Shown: one piece after another, positions 1-8,714 of the stretch | Numbering within the stretch: the stretch's first letter is position 1 | Layout of the letters: every line of letters starts with the position of its first letter | Virus record (IMG/VR): IMGVR_UViG_3300025101_000199 | Span: 1 to 23,354 of that record | Direction: 5' to 3' (one strand) | DNA from: a virus | Length of the DNA: 23,354 nt | The notes under the pieces: model-generated | Databases searched by the model: none | Told to the model about the DNA's origin: nothing | What the model saw: only the letters and a program-made list of their open reading frames with translations | Translations under genes and position numbers: made by a program

Positions 1-1
1 C

Positions 2-118
2 AATAAAACACGAGAGGAGTATGCCAAACGTGATGATGTTAAAGAAGATATGCATGTAGTAATGGATGCACTACAAAGACTAGAAGATAAATTAGATAAA
101 ATATTAATAGGTAAATAA
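2..118 (+). CDS. 3' end of a small hypothetical protein (partial)
   Basis: An open frame enters from the left edge and ends at the TAA at 116-118, two bases before the next ATG. The visible 38 residues are highly charged and end in an amphipathic helix (MDALQRLEDKLDKILIGK) with leucine/isoleucine every three to four residues, typical of a short coiled coil. No membrane segment is visible in this part. Because it stands at the head of the virion gene block it may be a small structural or lysis-related protein, but the N-terminus is missing and I do not recognise the family. Confidence 0.6.
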   Translation, partial: NKTREEYAKRDDVKEDMHVVMDALQRLEDKLDKILIGK

Positions 119-120
119 TT

Positions 121-2436
121 ATGGCTATATTTAGAGGGTTTAAACCAGAAGGGTTAGCTAAGATTGCTAAGTCTATGGGGTATCAAGGTAATATGGATAA
201 CTTTGCTAAGTTTATAGAAGAAGACCCTGCTAGACAAGAACAAGCTATAAAAATGGAAGATACTGCACGAGCTATGGCTAGAGGTGGTGTTGTTAAACTG
301 CTTAAAGGTGGTGACATTAGAAATGGAATGGAGTATGTTTCTATAGAAGGTCCTAGAGGTGTTGGCACAGGATTTTTTAGAGGCACTATTTCTAATCCTA
401 CTCAAAAAACACTAACAAGTGAACCTACATTTAGACAACCCGGAGATATGGGTAGATATATAGCTGATAATGACCCCGGACAAAAGTATGCAGGTTTTAA
501 TAGTATGGCTGATTATCAAGCATCTTTAAATAAACCTGCACCAACTACACAACAATCAACATTAGGTAGAACAACTACAAGCACGACTACTCAACAAGGT
601 GTACCTCAACAAACATATAAACAAGTAACAAAAGCAGTTCCTGAATTTCAAATAAAAGGCACTGACTTTAAGTTTGGTTCAGAAACAGAATTTGAAAATT
701 TTAAAAAATTAAATCCACAATATAAAGACACGAAGTTTGATGATTTATTACAAAAGACTACAACAGAAACTGTAGACCCAAATATAGCTGATATATCTGC
801 ACAAATGTTATCAGAACCAGGATTACCAACAGGTGCTATAACAAAGGCTGCTCAAATTACACAAACAGATGACCAAGTAGTAGCCGAAGGAACAGGTCAA
901 TTAGACCCTAGAACAGATGCTACAGCGACTGAAGCTACCACTACATTAGCTACAGTTGAGGGGGAAAAACAAGCAAATAAAATGACTGCTGCTGAGTCTG
1001 CTCAAGGAGTGCAAACAGCGTTAGATGCTACACAAGCACAAACAGTAGACCCCTCTGACCCTAAGAGTCAAGTAATAGCTGCTGAACAAACATCATCTGC
1101 TGTAGGAGATTTAAGTTCTGCTCAAGGTAAATCTATTCAATTAGAAAATCCTACCCAAAGAAAAATACAAGATGGTGAGTTAATTAGTGGAGTGGCTAAT
1201 GCTGAAACAGCCGCTAAGTTTACTGAGCAAGTTCAAGCTGCTACTGCAACCCCTTCTGAAAAAGCAACTGTACAAGGTCAGTTAGCATCGCTAACACAAA
1301 ACTTTGATGCAAGTAATCCCCCTCCGTGGGCTGCTGGTGCATTAAGGGGTGTTCAAGCAGCGATGGCATCACGAGGTTTAAGTGCATCAAGTATGGCAGG
1401 TCAAGCTATGGTACAAGCTGCACTAGAATCTGCATTACCTATTGCTCAAGCAGATGCATCAACACAAGCAAGTTTTGAAGCACAGAATTTAAGTAACAGA
1501 CAGCAAGTAGCTGTATTAGCTGCCAAACAAAGAGCGGCATTTATTGGTCAAGAGTTTGACCAAGCCTTTGAAGCAAGAGTTAAAAACTCTGCACGTATAG
1601 CAGATGTTGCTAATCAAAATTTTAGTGCTGAACAACAGATTGCTTTGGAAAATAGTCGTGCAGCAAATACAATGAACTTAAACAACTTGTCTAATAAACA
1701 AGCGTTAATTATGTCAGAAGCATCTGCATTAGCTAATTTAGATATGGCTAATTTAAGCAACAGACAACAAGCTGCTGTACAAAATGCTCAAGCATTTATG
1801 CAAAGAGATATGACTAACTTATCAAATAAACAACAAGTAGAAATGTTTAAGGCACAACAAAAAGTACAATCTGTATTTACTGACCAAGCTGCAACTAATG
1901 CCGCTCGTCAGTTTAATGCAACTTCACAAAATCAAACAGACCAATTCTTTGCTAATTTAAAAACACAAACAAGTCAATTTAATTCCTCACAGCAGAACGC
2001 ACAAGCACAGTTTAATGCTGGTGAAGAAAATGCAATGACTAAATTTAATGAAGAGATTAATAACCAACGTGACCAATTTAACGCTAACAATCAATTAGTC
2101 ATAGCACAAAACAACGCACAGTGGAGAAGACAGATAGCTACAGCTAATACAGCTGCTGTAAATAGAGCTAACGAAATAAACGCTTCTGCTGTACTAGAAA
2201 CATCTCGTGATGCATATGATAATCTTTGGAATTACTACCAAGACAATATGGAAAATGCTTGGACTAGTGCAGAGAAACAATTAGACAGATATCAAGAGTT
2301 AGCTATAGAACAAATAAGAGCAGATAGAGATATTGATTTGGCAGCTATGGCAGACCAAGGTGCGGCAGGTGCTGCTCTTGGCAATATGTTTTCAATATTG
2401 GGTGCAGGATTTTTAAAATCTAAATTCCCATTCTAA
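121..2436 (+). CDS. Virion structural protein with hendecad repeats, probable internal/ejection protein
   Basis: A 771-residue protein, seen in three parts. Residues 1-125 are a compact, basic, glycine-containing N-terminus. About 130-400 is Q/T/A-rich and low in complexity. Residues 401-447 hold a tryptophan-containing segment (PPWAAGALRGVQAAMASRG, then LSASSMAGQAM) of a kind I recall from large marine phage virion proteins. Residues 456-697 are a regular 11-residue repeat array, and the C-terminus (about 745-771) is glycine/alanine-rich and hydrophobic, ending LKSKFPF. There are no enzyme motifs. It heads the plus-strand block followed by the 466- and 1126-aa proteins. A long helical rod with a hydrophobic end fits an internal core, ejection or fibre-like protein; the exact role is inference. 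The ribosome binding site is weak. Confidence 0.72.
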   Translation: MAIFRGFKPEGLAKIAKSMGYQGNMDNFAKFIEEDPARQEQAIKMEDTARAMARGGVVKLLKGGDIRNGMEYVSIEGPRGVGTGFFRGTISNPTQKTLTSEPTFRQPGDMGRYIADNDPGQKYAGFNSMADYQASLNKPAPTTQQSTLGRTTTSTTTQQGVPQQTYKQVTKAVPEFQIKGTDFKFGSETEFENFKKLNPQYKDTKFDDLLQKTTTETVDPNIADISAQMLSEPGLPTGAITKAAQITQTDDQVVAEGTGQLDPRTDATATEATTTLATVEGEKQANKMTAAESAQGVQTALDATQAQTVDPSDPKSQVIAAEQTSSAVGDLSSAQGKSIQLENPTQRKIQDGELISGVANAETAAKFTEQVQAATATPSEKATVQGQLASLTQNFDASNPPPWAAGALRGVQAAMASRGLSASSMAGQAMVQAALESALPIAQADASTQASFEAQNLSNRQQVAVLAAKQRAAFIGQEFDQAFEARVKNSARIADVANQNFSAEQQIALENSRAANTMNLNNLSNKQALIMSEASALANLDMANLSNRQQAAVQNAQAFMQRDMTNLSNKQQVEMFKAQQKVQSVFTDQAATNAARQFNATSQNQTDQFFANLKTQTSQFNSSQQNAQAQFNAGEENAMTKFNEEINNQRDQFNANNQLVIAQNNAQWRRQIATANTAAVNRANEINASAVLETSRDAYDNLWNYYQDNMENAWTSAEKQLDRYQELAIEQIRADRDIDLAAMADQGAAGAALGNMFSILGAGFLKSKFPF
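1486..2211 (+). repeat. In-frame array of 22 degenerate 11-residue (hendecad) units
   Basis: Codons 456-697 of the 771-aa protein divide without gaps into 22 units of 11 residues, and 16 of the 22 begin with Asn. NLSN[RK]Q recurs at residues 456, 522, 544 and 566 (spacing 66, 22, 22), and NFSAEQQ sits in register at 500. From 588 to 653 six consecutive units all end in Phe (for example NATSQNQTDQF and NSSQQNAQAQF). The DNA itself is diverged, so this is an old protein repeat, not a recent tandem duplication. Confidence 0.8.
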
Positions 2437-2452
2437 GAAGTGAGATAAATTT

Positions 2453-2686
2453 ATGGAAACCAATCCAGCTATTAGAGTATATAATACTATTTTAAATATA
2501 GCAGATACTATACGTGAGCAAGACGAAGATAAAGAGCTACCTAAAAACGGACTATTATCTCCTAGAGGTAAGATGAGTAATGTTGAGCCTGAAGAAGCAG
2601 AAGATAGTCCTGCTTATAGAGTTGCTTTATATTTTAATCAGATAAGAGAAAAAAGAGAATTATTGAAAAATGGCAGAAATAGATAG
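2453..2686 (+). CDS. Small hypothetical protein (77 aa)
   Basis: A 77-residue charged protein, acidic in its middle (SNVEPEEAEDSPAYRVALYF) and basic at its end, with no membrane segment or recognisable domain. A purine-rich GAAGTGAG lies just upstream of the ATG. Its 3' end overlaps the next gene by 17 bases in another frame, so translation is probably coupled. Its place between two virion protein genes suggests a virion component or chaperone, but the family is not recognised. Confidence 0.6.
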   Translation: METNPAIRVYNTILNIADTIREQDEDKELPKNGLLSPRGKMSNVEPEEAEDSPAYRVALYFNQIREKRELLKNGRNR

Positions 2687-3194
2687 AGAACCATCCTTTA
2701 ACGCACCTATTCCAGGTCAAGCTATGACAGCAGAGCTAGGCAGTAGACCTTGGCAAAGACCCCCATTGTATACAACAGTTGAAGAAGCTATACAATTCTA
2801 TGTTCCTAGAATGAATGACGAAGAGTTTTCTGACTCTCTCGTTGAAGCACTAGAGATGGGTATACCTGTATCTGCTGTTGCTAATGGATTGCAGTTATCT
2901 AATGTTATGGATGGTAAGCATAGTGCTGATGTAGGTATATTAGTTATGCCTGTGTTAATGGAACTAATGATGTTACTAGCTGACACAGCAGGTATAGAAT
3001 ATAAATCAGGTCTTGAAGAAAAACCTAAAGAGTCAAGGATGATAACAAAAGCTATACGTACTATGAGACAAGAAGAAACACAAGAGCCTGTTGTTGATTT
3101 AGAAATGGCTCAACCAACAATAACAGAAACAACAGAAGAACCTCAAGAAGAAATGGAAGAAGAGCCAAAAGGATTAATGGCTAGGAGAGCGTAA
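2670..3194 (+). CDS. Conserved phage protein with PIPGQ...PW.RPP motif, putative structural
   Basis: A 174-residue protein. The N-terminus has a proline-rich signature, PIPGQAM at residues 13-19 followed by SRPWQRPPLYTTVEEAIQFY, which from memory resembles small proteins widespread in marine phage virion modules. The middle (about 50-108) is helical and moderately hydrophobic (VGILVMPVLMELMMLLADTA), more like a buried helix bundle than a clear membrane anchor. The C-terminal 50 residues are very Glu-rich. It overlaps the previous gene by 17 bases and the next by one base (TAATG). The function is unknown; a small structural or assembly role is inferred from position only. Confidence 0.65.
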   Translation: MAEIDREPSFNAPIPGQAMTAELGSRPWQRPPLYTTVEEAIQFYVPRMNDEEFSDSLVEALEMGIPVSAVANGLQLSNVMDGKHSADVGILVMPVLMELMMLLADTAGIEYKSGLEEKPKESRMITKAIRTMRQEETQEPVVDLEMAQPTITETTEEPQEEMEEEPKGLMARRA

Positions 3195-4594
3195 TGGCAA
3201 TATTTGGTATTGGTGCAGGTAAGATATTAGCGGGAGTTGTAGGAAGTGCTTTACTAGGTAAAGGTGCAAAAAGTAAAAGCCCATTTACAAGAGGATTTGT
3301 TCGTGGTTTTGCTGGAGAAAAAGGTGGGGGTGTTTCAGGTATCTTGAAAGCTGATATGGAGAGAACACAAGAAAGAATAGATAGAATTGCTGATTATAAA
3401 ATTCGTAGAGAAGAGAAAGATGCTGAACGATATCAAAAAGAATTAAGAGAAGCTACTGACAAGATTAAAGGTATATCGGGTAAAGTAGGTGGTGTTGATG
3501 GTGCAGAGTACCTTGTAAGAAACTATGGTTTAGCGGGTGCTGAGGAACAAGCAACTAAAATACAAAACTTACAAGAAATTTATGGTAAAGATGTTATAAA
3601 TTTAGACTTTATTACAAAAGATGAAAACACTACAACTATAGAAGATTTAGCTAAATTTTCTGTCTATGCACCTCGTAAAACAGATGTATCATCTTTACCA
3701 TCAAGTGTAATACAAGATACAAGTTTATTTGCTTCAATGGGTATGGGTAGAAATATAGGTGCTGAAGTTCAAAAACAAGTTGATACAGTGACTGCAAAGA
3801 TAGTTAATGGAGAAGATGTTGATTTAGGAGAAGAAGTAAAACTAGGTGGTGATTTAGATTTAGGTATGCAACTAAATCCTAAAAATGAAATATATAGATT
3901 AACTAATATGGCACTTAAAGTAAAAGACTCTAATCCTAAAAGATATGATGAGCTTATGAAAAAAGCTAATAAGTTAAAGTTTATTATTGATGAAGTTGAA
4001 AGAGGACCAAAAGAACTATCTATTTCTCAAGCATCTACTTCCCTTAAACAATTTAAAAATCATATAATAGATATTGCTGGTGTAAAAGGAGATTTTACAG
4101 TTACTTCTTTTGGTAAAGAATTTAAAAAGGCAAGTGGTTCAGCGTTTGAAGAGGGTAAAGTTGCAACTGCTGCTTCTATATTAACTCAATTATATGGAGA
4201 AGCATTACGAAAAGGAATGAAGCCTGAAGATATTTTACCAACTATTTTTAAAGCAATGGAGCAAAATAAACTACCTACTCTTATTCCAAGAGTAGATGAC
4301 CCTAGTAAGTTTGACTTTGAATTAACCACTGAGGACCAATTAATTCCAGGAGGATTTGCAGGAGGGTTTAATGAATATGCTCAAGCACCTGACGAAATAT
4401 CAAGCAATGAAACACTAAACCCAGCAGATGGATTAAGTGTAGGTCAACTTATCACGCAATATAATCAGTCAGGTTCTGATACTGAGAGAGATAGTTTACT
4501 ACCAACAATAATATCAAAGCTATTAGCTGAAAATAAAAAACCAAAGTTTAATCCCAGTAACACAAAAATTACTGGCACTATGCCTATTAATTAA
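3194..4594 (+). CDS. Probable internal virion protein (466 aa)
   Basis: A 466-residue protein. Residues 1-35 are glycine/alanine-rich and hydrophobic (MAIFGIGAGKILAGVVGSAL), then a basic linker (about 26-45) and a strongly charged, coiled-coil-like helix at about 50-95. The rest is mixed alpha/beta without catalytic motifs that I recognise. The start is well set: AGGAG lies upstream and the ATG overlaps the previous stop as TAATG. It precedes a 1126-aa giant, an order reminiscent of T7 gp15-gp16 (internal core proteins ejected into the host), but I see no direct sequence similarity to those, so the assignment rests on position, size and the membrane-active-looking N-terminus. Confidence 0.62.
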   Translation: MAIFGIGAGKILAGVVGSALLGKGAKSKSPFTRGFVRGFAGEKGGGVSGILKADMERTQERIDRIADYKIRREEKDAERYQKELREATDKIKGISGKVGGVDGAEYLVRNYGLAGAEEQATKIQNLQEIYGKDVINLDFITKDENTTTIEDLAKFSVYAPRKTDVSSLPSSVIQDTSLFASMGMGRNIGAEVQKQVDTVTAKIVNGEDVDLGEEVKLGGDLDLGMQLNPKNEIYRLTNMALKVKDSNPKRYDELMKKANKLKFIIDEVERGPKELSISQASTSLKQFKNHIIDIAGVKGDFTVTSFGKEFKKASGSAFEEGKVATAASILTQLYGEALRKGMKPEDILPTIFKAMEQNKLPTLIPRVDDPSKFDFELTTEDQLIPGGFAGGFNEYAQAPDEISSNETLNPADGLSVGQLITQYNQSGSDTERDSLLPTIISKLLAENKKPKFNPSNTKITGTMPIN

Positions 4595-4605
4595 AGAAAT
4601 AAAAT

Positions 4606-7600
4606 ATGTATAATCAACAAAAAGAAATAAATAAAAAAACTTTAATAAACGATGAAAAGTTTATCTCTGATGCTTTGCGATTTTTAAAAAGTAGGAATGG
4701 CAATGACATAACTAAATATGATAACAAAGAAAAAATATATCAAGATTTTGTTGAACATTTTCGTTTTCAAAATGTTAACGAAGTTACAGCAATTAATGAT
4801 ATGATATATGCACAAAATGCTAATCAAGAAGAAAAAGATAGTTTTAGAAGATTAATGGATAGCTATGATAAAATGGATAGTGACTTTGGTTATAAAGCAG
4901 CAGAGGATTATGTGCAAGGTATATTTACTGCACCCTCTACGTATGCTGGTGTATTTACTGGAGGTGGTGCAAAAGTTGGTGCGTTGGCTGCACAACAAGG
5001 TGTTAAGTTAGGTATACGTCAATTATTAAAACAGGGTGCAGGTGGTAAAGCGTTAAGAAGTGCAGCAGCAAAAGGTGTAGCAAGAGCTGGACTAGTTGAA
5101 GGGGCTATAGGAGCAGGGCAAGTAGCTGCACAAGAACAAGCTAGAGTAGAAGCTGGATTAAAAGATAAGATTAATTATGGTAGTGTAGCGTTAGGTGGTG
5201 CATTAAGTGCTGCTCCAGGTGCTGTGTTAGGTGGTGCATCTCAAGTTCAATCTGCATTAGTTTCTAATTTTGCAGAGGAAATGAATCAACTTGCTACAAA
5301 ACAATCAAGTGAAGCAATATTAAATGCAAATGCTAAAGAGACAGCAGAAGCAATTAAAAGTGTAAAGTATGGTGAAACTACTAAAATTTTTTATGGTAAG
5401 CTAAAAGATAGACTAGCACTAAAAGAAACAATACCTACAGAACTAGCTATAGGTAAAGAAATATTAGATGAGTTTGGTGAAAAATTAGGTGCAACAACAT
5501 CAAAAGATTTCGCAGCAAAACTTGAACTAAAGAAAGCTCAAAACATTGCAGCAGCAGGTGCTAGATTGCTAGAGTCTATACCCCCATTAGATAAAGGTGA
5601 AGCACTTACATCACGATTAGCAAGAGGGTTAAATGCAAATGCTGTTAATGTTGACTCATTAGAAGCTCTAGCTAAAAGACACGGAATAAGTATTAGCGAC
5701 ATTGGTTCTTTATTAGCTATAGAAGTATCTGAAGCAGCATCTTTAATGGGAACAATAAGTGGTATTAAAAGAGCCGAAGCTAAAAAACTATTAGAGACAT
5801 TTAATCAGATTGACGGTAAATTAATTACTGCTGCTGATACGATTACTGGAAAAGCAAGAAAAGAACTAGATAAAAAATTAGGCGTGGGTACGATGGGTAA
5901 AGTACACACTGTTATGCAAAATATAAATAAAGCTCGTATAGGTGCTATGACAGTGCAACTTGCAACAACTACTCGTAATACAACCAATGGTTATATGCGT
6001 AATATTATTTACGCTTTTGATAATTTAGGTGCAGGGTTGTATAACAAATACTTTGAAGCAGGTAAAATTGGTAGAAATTTAACCGAAAGAAAAAAACTAG
6101 GTTTAATAGATATAACAGATGAAGAGATTGCAGCAGAGGTAAAACGTACTGTTAATTTAGGAAAAGCCCAAATGAAAACATTTAGGGATGCTATAATATT
6201 TAAAGACTTAATGTTTGGTATGACATCTGCTGATACAGCTGCACTAAAGGCTTTGATGGAAAATCCTGTGTTTGGAAAATCTGAAGCAGCCCAAAGATTA
6301 TTTATGCAAATGGGAGATGTTGGTCAACACTTAGGCGATGAAAGTTCAAGAGTTATAAAACTAGCTAGGATGGCAAATACATTAAATACTATGTCAGATA
6401 ATATGTTTAAACGTGCTGTCTTTGCAAGAGAAATAGATAAAGCATTAAGGGTAGGTGGTTTAGTAAAAGGCACTGATGGCAAGTTTATAAAATACCAAGA
6501 TGGATTTGAAGGTGGGTTAAACGAGTTTTTAAAAACAGGTAGATTTGGTGAAATGGATGAAAAAATGGTTGGTGCAGCTATGGAAAATGCACTTGACTTT
6601 ACATATCAAACAGGAAAGTTTAGAGGTAAAGAGGGTGTGTTTAACAAAGCAGCTGACACTTTTATATCTTTTTCTCAAAAACAAATACCCTCTACAGTTA
6701 TACCTTTTCCAAGATATTTAGTTAATCAATTTAGATTTGTATATGAACACACTCCTATTTTAGGAATGTTTAATATAGGGGGTATATTAAATAAATCAGG
6801 TAATGTTGCAACAGATACAGCAGATAGGTTTGGAAAACAAATAGGAGGATTCGTTGCTTTAGGAGGATTGTACACCATAAGAGAATTACATGGTGATGAT
6901 ACTACAGGACCTTTTGAATTTTATAATCCGTTTGGTAGGGGAACTGTAAATGCAGAAGCTGCGTTAGGTCCTTTTTCAACTCATGCTCTTTTAGCAGATT
7001 ACATATATCAACATATAAATTATGGTCCTAAAAATTTTCCTTATCAAACAGCTAAGTATCCAGAAAAGAAACTCGAATTTGATAGAAGGGATTTTGTTAA
7101 ATCATTAGGTGGTGGTCAGTTTAGACCAACAGGTTTAAATTTAGTTGATGGTTTTTTTGATACTATGGGAGCCGCATTAAATGATGGAAAAGTTGGTATT
7201 CAATTAGACGAAGCTGCAGCAAAATATATTGGTAATTATTTTAATACATATACTGTTGGAGCAGGTATGTTAAAAGACGTAGTTGCTACATTAGACCCTG
7301 AATATAGAACTGTTACCGACAGTAAAGATATAGAATTTTTTCCTTACTTCTTTAAATCAGCAACACGTTCATTTCCAACAAACGAGGAAGGTATGTATTT
7401 AGGATTACCTCCTTTACCTTTTGTGGGTAAGGTGGGTGCTGAAGGAATAGGACCTAAGAGAGCAAAGTTACAAAGCCCAACTAGAGCTGGGGGTATAAAA
7501 ATAATGAACCCTTTTATGAGACAATTAACAGGGCTTACACAACAAGAAGAAAGAAATGCCGCAGAAAAAGAATTAGATAGATTAGGATTTGAATTTTTTC

Positions 7601-7986
7601 AAGTCGTACCTAAAAAATTATTTGGAGACCCTAATTTAAACAATGAAATGAGAGGTAGGATGGGTCAGTACGTTGAGGATACTTTACAAAGATATATATT
7701 AACAGATGAAATATATAATGGTGTTCAAAGTGATGTAGAAAAAAAGTTTTTACTAAAAGAAAAAGTAAATGAATTAAGAAGTCGAGCAAGAAAAGAAATG
7801 TTAAATCCTAACAGATATGTTACGACAGAATTTTCATCTCGTATAGCTCGTATAAAATATTTTGATTTACCAAAAGATAAAAGAAATATAATTAATTTGT
7901 ATTATAAAAGAACGACTGGAAAAGAGCTAAGTCAAACTGGAGATTATGCAGCGGCTCTTGCCATTAAAGAACAATATAGTTTTTAA
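4606..7986 (+). CDS. Giant virion protein, candidate internal core / DNA-ejection protein (1126 aa)
   Basis: A 1126-residue protein, the largest here. Residues about 101-218 are Gly/Ala-rich and hydrophobic (for example GSVALGGALSAAPGAVLGGA), interspersed with Lys/Arg, as in membrane-penetrating segments of phage ejection proteins. The rest is long, soluble and helix-rich, with aromatic segments around 690-780. The C-terminal 160 residues are basic and carry MNPFMRQLTGLTQQEERNAA. No lysozyme or transglycosylase motif was found. It is the last gene of the plus-strand block, ending 74 bases before the convergent minus-strand gene. Size, position and hydrophobic segment resemble T7 gp16-type proteins; homology is not shown. 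The SD is weak (AAAGAAAT). Confidence 0.65.
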   Translation: MYNQQKEINKKTLINDEKFISDALRFLKSRNGNDITKYDNKEKIYQDFVEHFRFQNVNEVTAINDMIYAQNANQEEKDSFRRLMDSYDKMDSDFGYKAAEDYVQGIFTAPSTYAGVFTGGGAKVGALAAQQGVKLGIRQLLKQGAGGKALRSAAAKGVARAGLVEGAIGAGQVAAQEQARVEAGLKDKINYGSVALGGALSAAPGAVLGGASQVQSALVSNFAEEMNQLATKQSSEAILNANAKETAEAIKSVKYGETTKIFYGKLKDRLALKETIPTELAIGKEILDEFGEKLGATTSKDFAAKLELKKAQNIAAAGARLLESIPPLDKGEALTSRLARGLNANAVNVDSLEALAKRHGISISDIGSLLAIEVSEAASLMGTISGIKRAEAKKLLETFNQIDGKLITAADTITGKARKELDKKLGVGTMGKVHTVMQNINKARIGAMTVQLATTTRNTTNGYMRNIIYAFDNLGAGLYNKYFEAGKIGRNLTERKKLGLIDITDEEIAAEVKRTVNLGKAQMKTFRDAIIFKDLMFGMTSADTAALKALMENPVFGKSEAAQRLFMQMGDVGQHLGDESSRVIKLARMANTLNTMSDNMFKRAVFAREIDKALRVGGLVKGTDGKFIKYQDGFEGGLNEFLKTGRFGEMDEKMVGAAMENALDFTYQTGKFRGKEGVFNKAADTFISFSQKQIPSTVIPFPRYLVNQFRFVYEHTPILGMFNIGGILNKSGNVATDTADRFGKQIGGFVALGGLYTIRELHGDDTTGPFEFYNPFGRGTVNAEAALGPFSTHALLADYIYQHINYGPKNFPYQTAKYPEKKLEFDRRDFVKSLGGGQFRPTGLNLVDGFFDTMGAALNDGKVGIQLDEAAAKYIGNYFNTYTVGAGMLKDVVATLDPEYRTVTDSKDIEFFPYFFKSATRSFPTNEEGMYLGLPPLPFVGKVGAEGIGPKRAKLQSPTRAGGIKIMNPFMRQLTGLTQQEERNAAEKELDRLGFEFFQVVPKKLFGDPNLNNEMRGRMGQYVEDTLQRYILTDEIYNGVQSDVEKKFLLKEKVNELRSRARKEMLNPNRYVTTEFSSRIARIKYFDLPKDKRNIINLYYKRTTGKELSQTGDYAAALAIKEQYSF

Positions 7987-7997
7987 ATAACAATAAT

Positions 7998-8036
7998 AAA
8001 AATGACCAGTGCATAAGATGTACGCACTAGCCATTT
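7998..8036 (-). terminator. Intrinsic terminator at the convergent gene junction
   Basis: Arms 8001-8012 and 8024-8035 pair over 12 positions with two mismatches around an 11-base loop. Read on the minus strand the hairpin is followed at once by a U-rich run (TTTTTATTATTG), as expected for Rho-independent termination of the minus-strand transcript. On the plus strand the hairpin is followed by TTTAAAAAAC, a poor tail. The region 7987-8060 otherwise holds nothing I recognise. Confidence 0.55.
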
Positions 8037-8060
8037 AAAAAACAACTCTAAGTAATACAC

Positions 8061-8312
8061 TTACTTTTTCTTTTCAGTTGTTTTTTCTTCCTCTTGCTTT
8101 TGTGGTTTAACAAAAAACTTTGATAACATTTCTAACTTATCATGATAGTCAGCTATCTTACCTAGCTCTACTTCGATAACTGCTTGTATATCTTGATGAG
8201 CATCTTCACCAATACCGACAGGATTTGTAAGTAGTATTTCAACATTTGCTATATGTTTGTTAATCATTCCCATATAGTATGTTCTTGCAGCTGATATTAA
8301 CATTTCTCTCAT
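8061..8312 (-). CDS. Small conserved marine-phage protein (83 aa), function unknown
   Basis: An 83-residue, mostly helical protein with motif VEILLTNPVGIGEDAHQDIQ at about residues 24-43, then a helix (LGKIADYHDKLEMLSKFF) and a Lys/Glu-rich tail. From memory, very similar short proteins with the VGIGEH/D signature occur in marine T4-like and T7-like phages with no known function. A strong AAGGAG precedes the ATG, which overlaps the upstream stop as TAATG. It is the promoter-distal gene of the minus-strand block and is followed by the terminator. Confidence 0.7.
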   Translation of the reverse strand: MREMLISAARTYYMGMINKHIANVEILLTNPVGIGEDAHQDIQAVIEVELGKIADYHDKLEMLSKFFVKPQKQEEEKTTEKKK

Positions 8313-8512
8313 TATTTTCTCTCCTTTTTAAAAATTGTCTTTATATAAAGCTCGTCAGATGGGTGCAATGCATTGTCCGAGTATGATTGCACCTGATTTT
8401 TATTTACCCAGTCTAAGGCTTCTCTCTCAAAAGCTGAAAGAGTTTTAGATTTTTTTCTATGTTTAATCCATATTTTTACCCTCATAAGTACGTTTGTTTC
8501 CCAATCTTTCAT
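8312..8512 (-). CDS. Small basic hypothetical protein (66 aa)
   Basis: A 66-residue basic protein with Trp-containing helices (VLMRVKIWIKHRKK, then FEREALDWVNKNQ). The family is not recognised. Its first 50 bases overlap the end of the upstream gene in another frame, an unusually long overlap here. The first ATG has AAAGAG/AAGGT upstream, whereas an internal ATG at codon 10 has no SD, so I keep the upstream start. It is coupled to the next gene by TAATG. Confidence 0.55.
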   Translation of the reverse strand: MKDWETNVLMRVKIWIKHRKKSKTLSAFEREALDWVNKNQVQSYSDNALHPSDELYIKTIFKKERK

Positions 8513-8714
8513 TTCTCTTTACCTTTTTAAGATTATCAAAGTAAGCTACGTTATATCCACGTAACCACTCTCTATATTGCATCGTGTTAGGATGCAAATT
8601 TCCAGGAACTTTTGTTCTCTTAGGGTCTTTTCTAAAGGCAGTATACCCCCACTCAAATTGTATTCGTAAGGGGGCATCATACTTAGATAAACCTTTATAT
8701 CTTTTTGTCTTCAT
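8463..8714 (-). CDS. Ribosome modulation factor-like small protein (83 aa)
   Basis: An 83-residue basic protein whose core follows the pattern of ribosome modulation factor (RMF), the small protein that dimerises and silences 70S ribosomes: G23-Y24-x-A26, a basic linker, P42, then W50-L-R-G53-Y54. In E. coli RMF the spacing from GY to the W..GW motif is 24 residues; here it is 27, close enough to suggest the same helix-loop-helix. Positive charge is high at both ends, fitting rRNA contact. Small RMF-family proteins are known in phages. The assignment is by eye only; a strong AAGGAG supports the start, and the gene overlaps its upstream neighbour by 20 bases. Confidence 0.55.
   Translation of the reverse strand: MKTKRYKGLSKYDAPLRIQFEWGYTAFRKDPKRTKVPGNLHPNTMQYREWLRGYNVAYFDNLKKVKRNERLGNKRTYEGKNMD

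Noticed and set aside
154-405. Minus-strand open frames inside the 771-aa gene
   Set aside because: No ribosome binding site, low-complexity composition, and fully inside a clearly coding plus-strand gene.
1486-2211. CRISPR array or DNA tandem repeat
   Set aside because: The repeat exists at protein level only; the nucleotide units are diverged and in frame, with no spacer structure.
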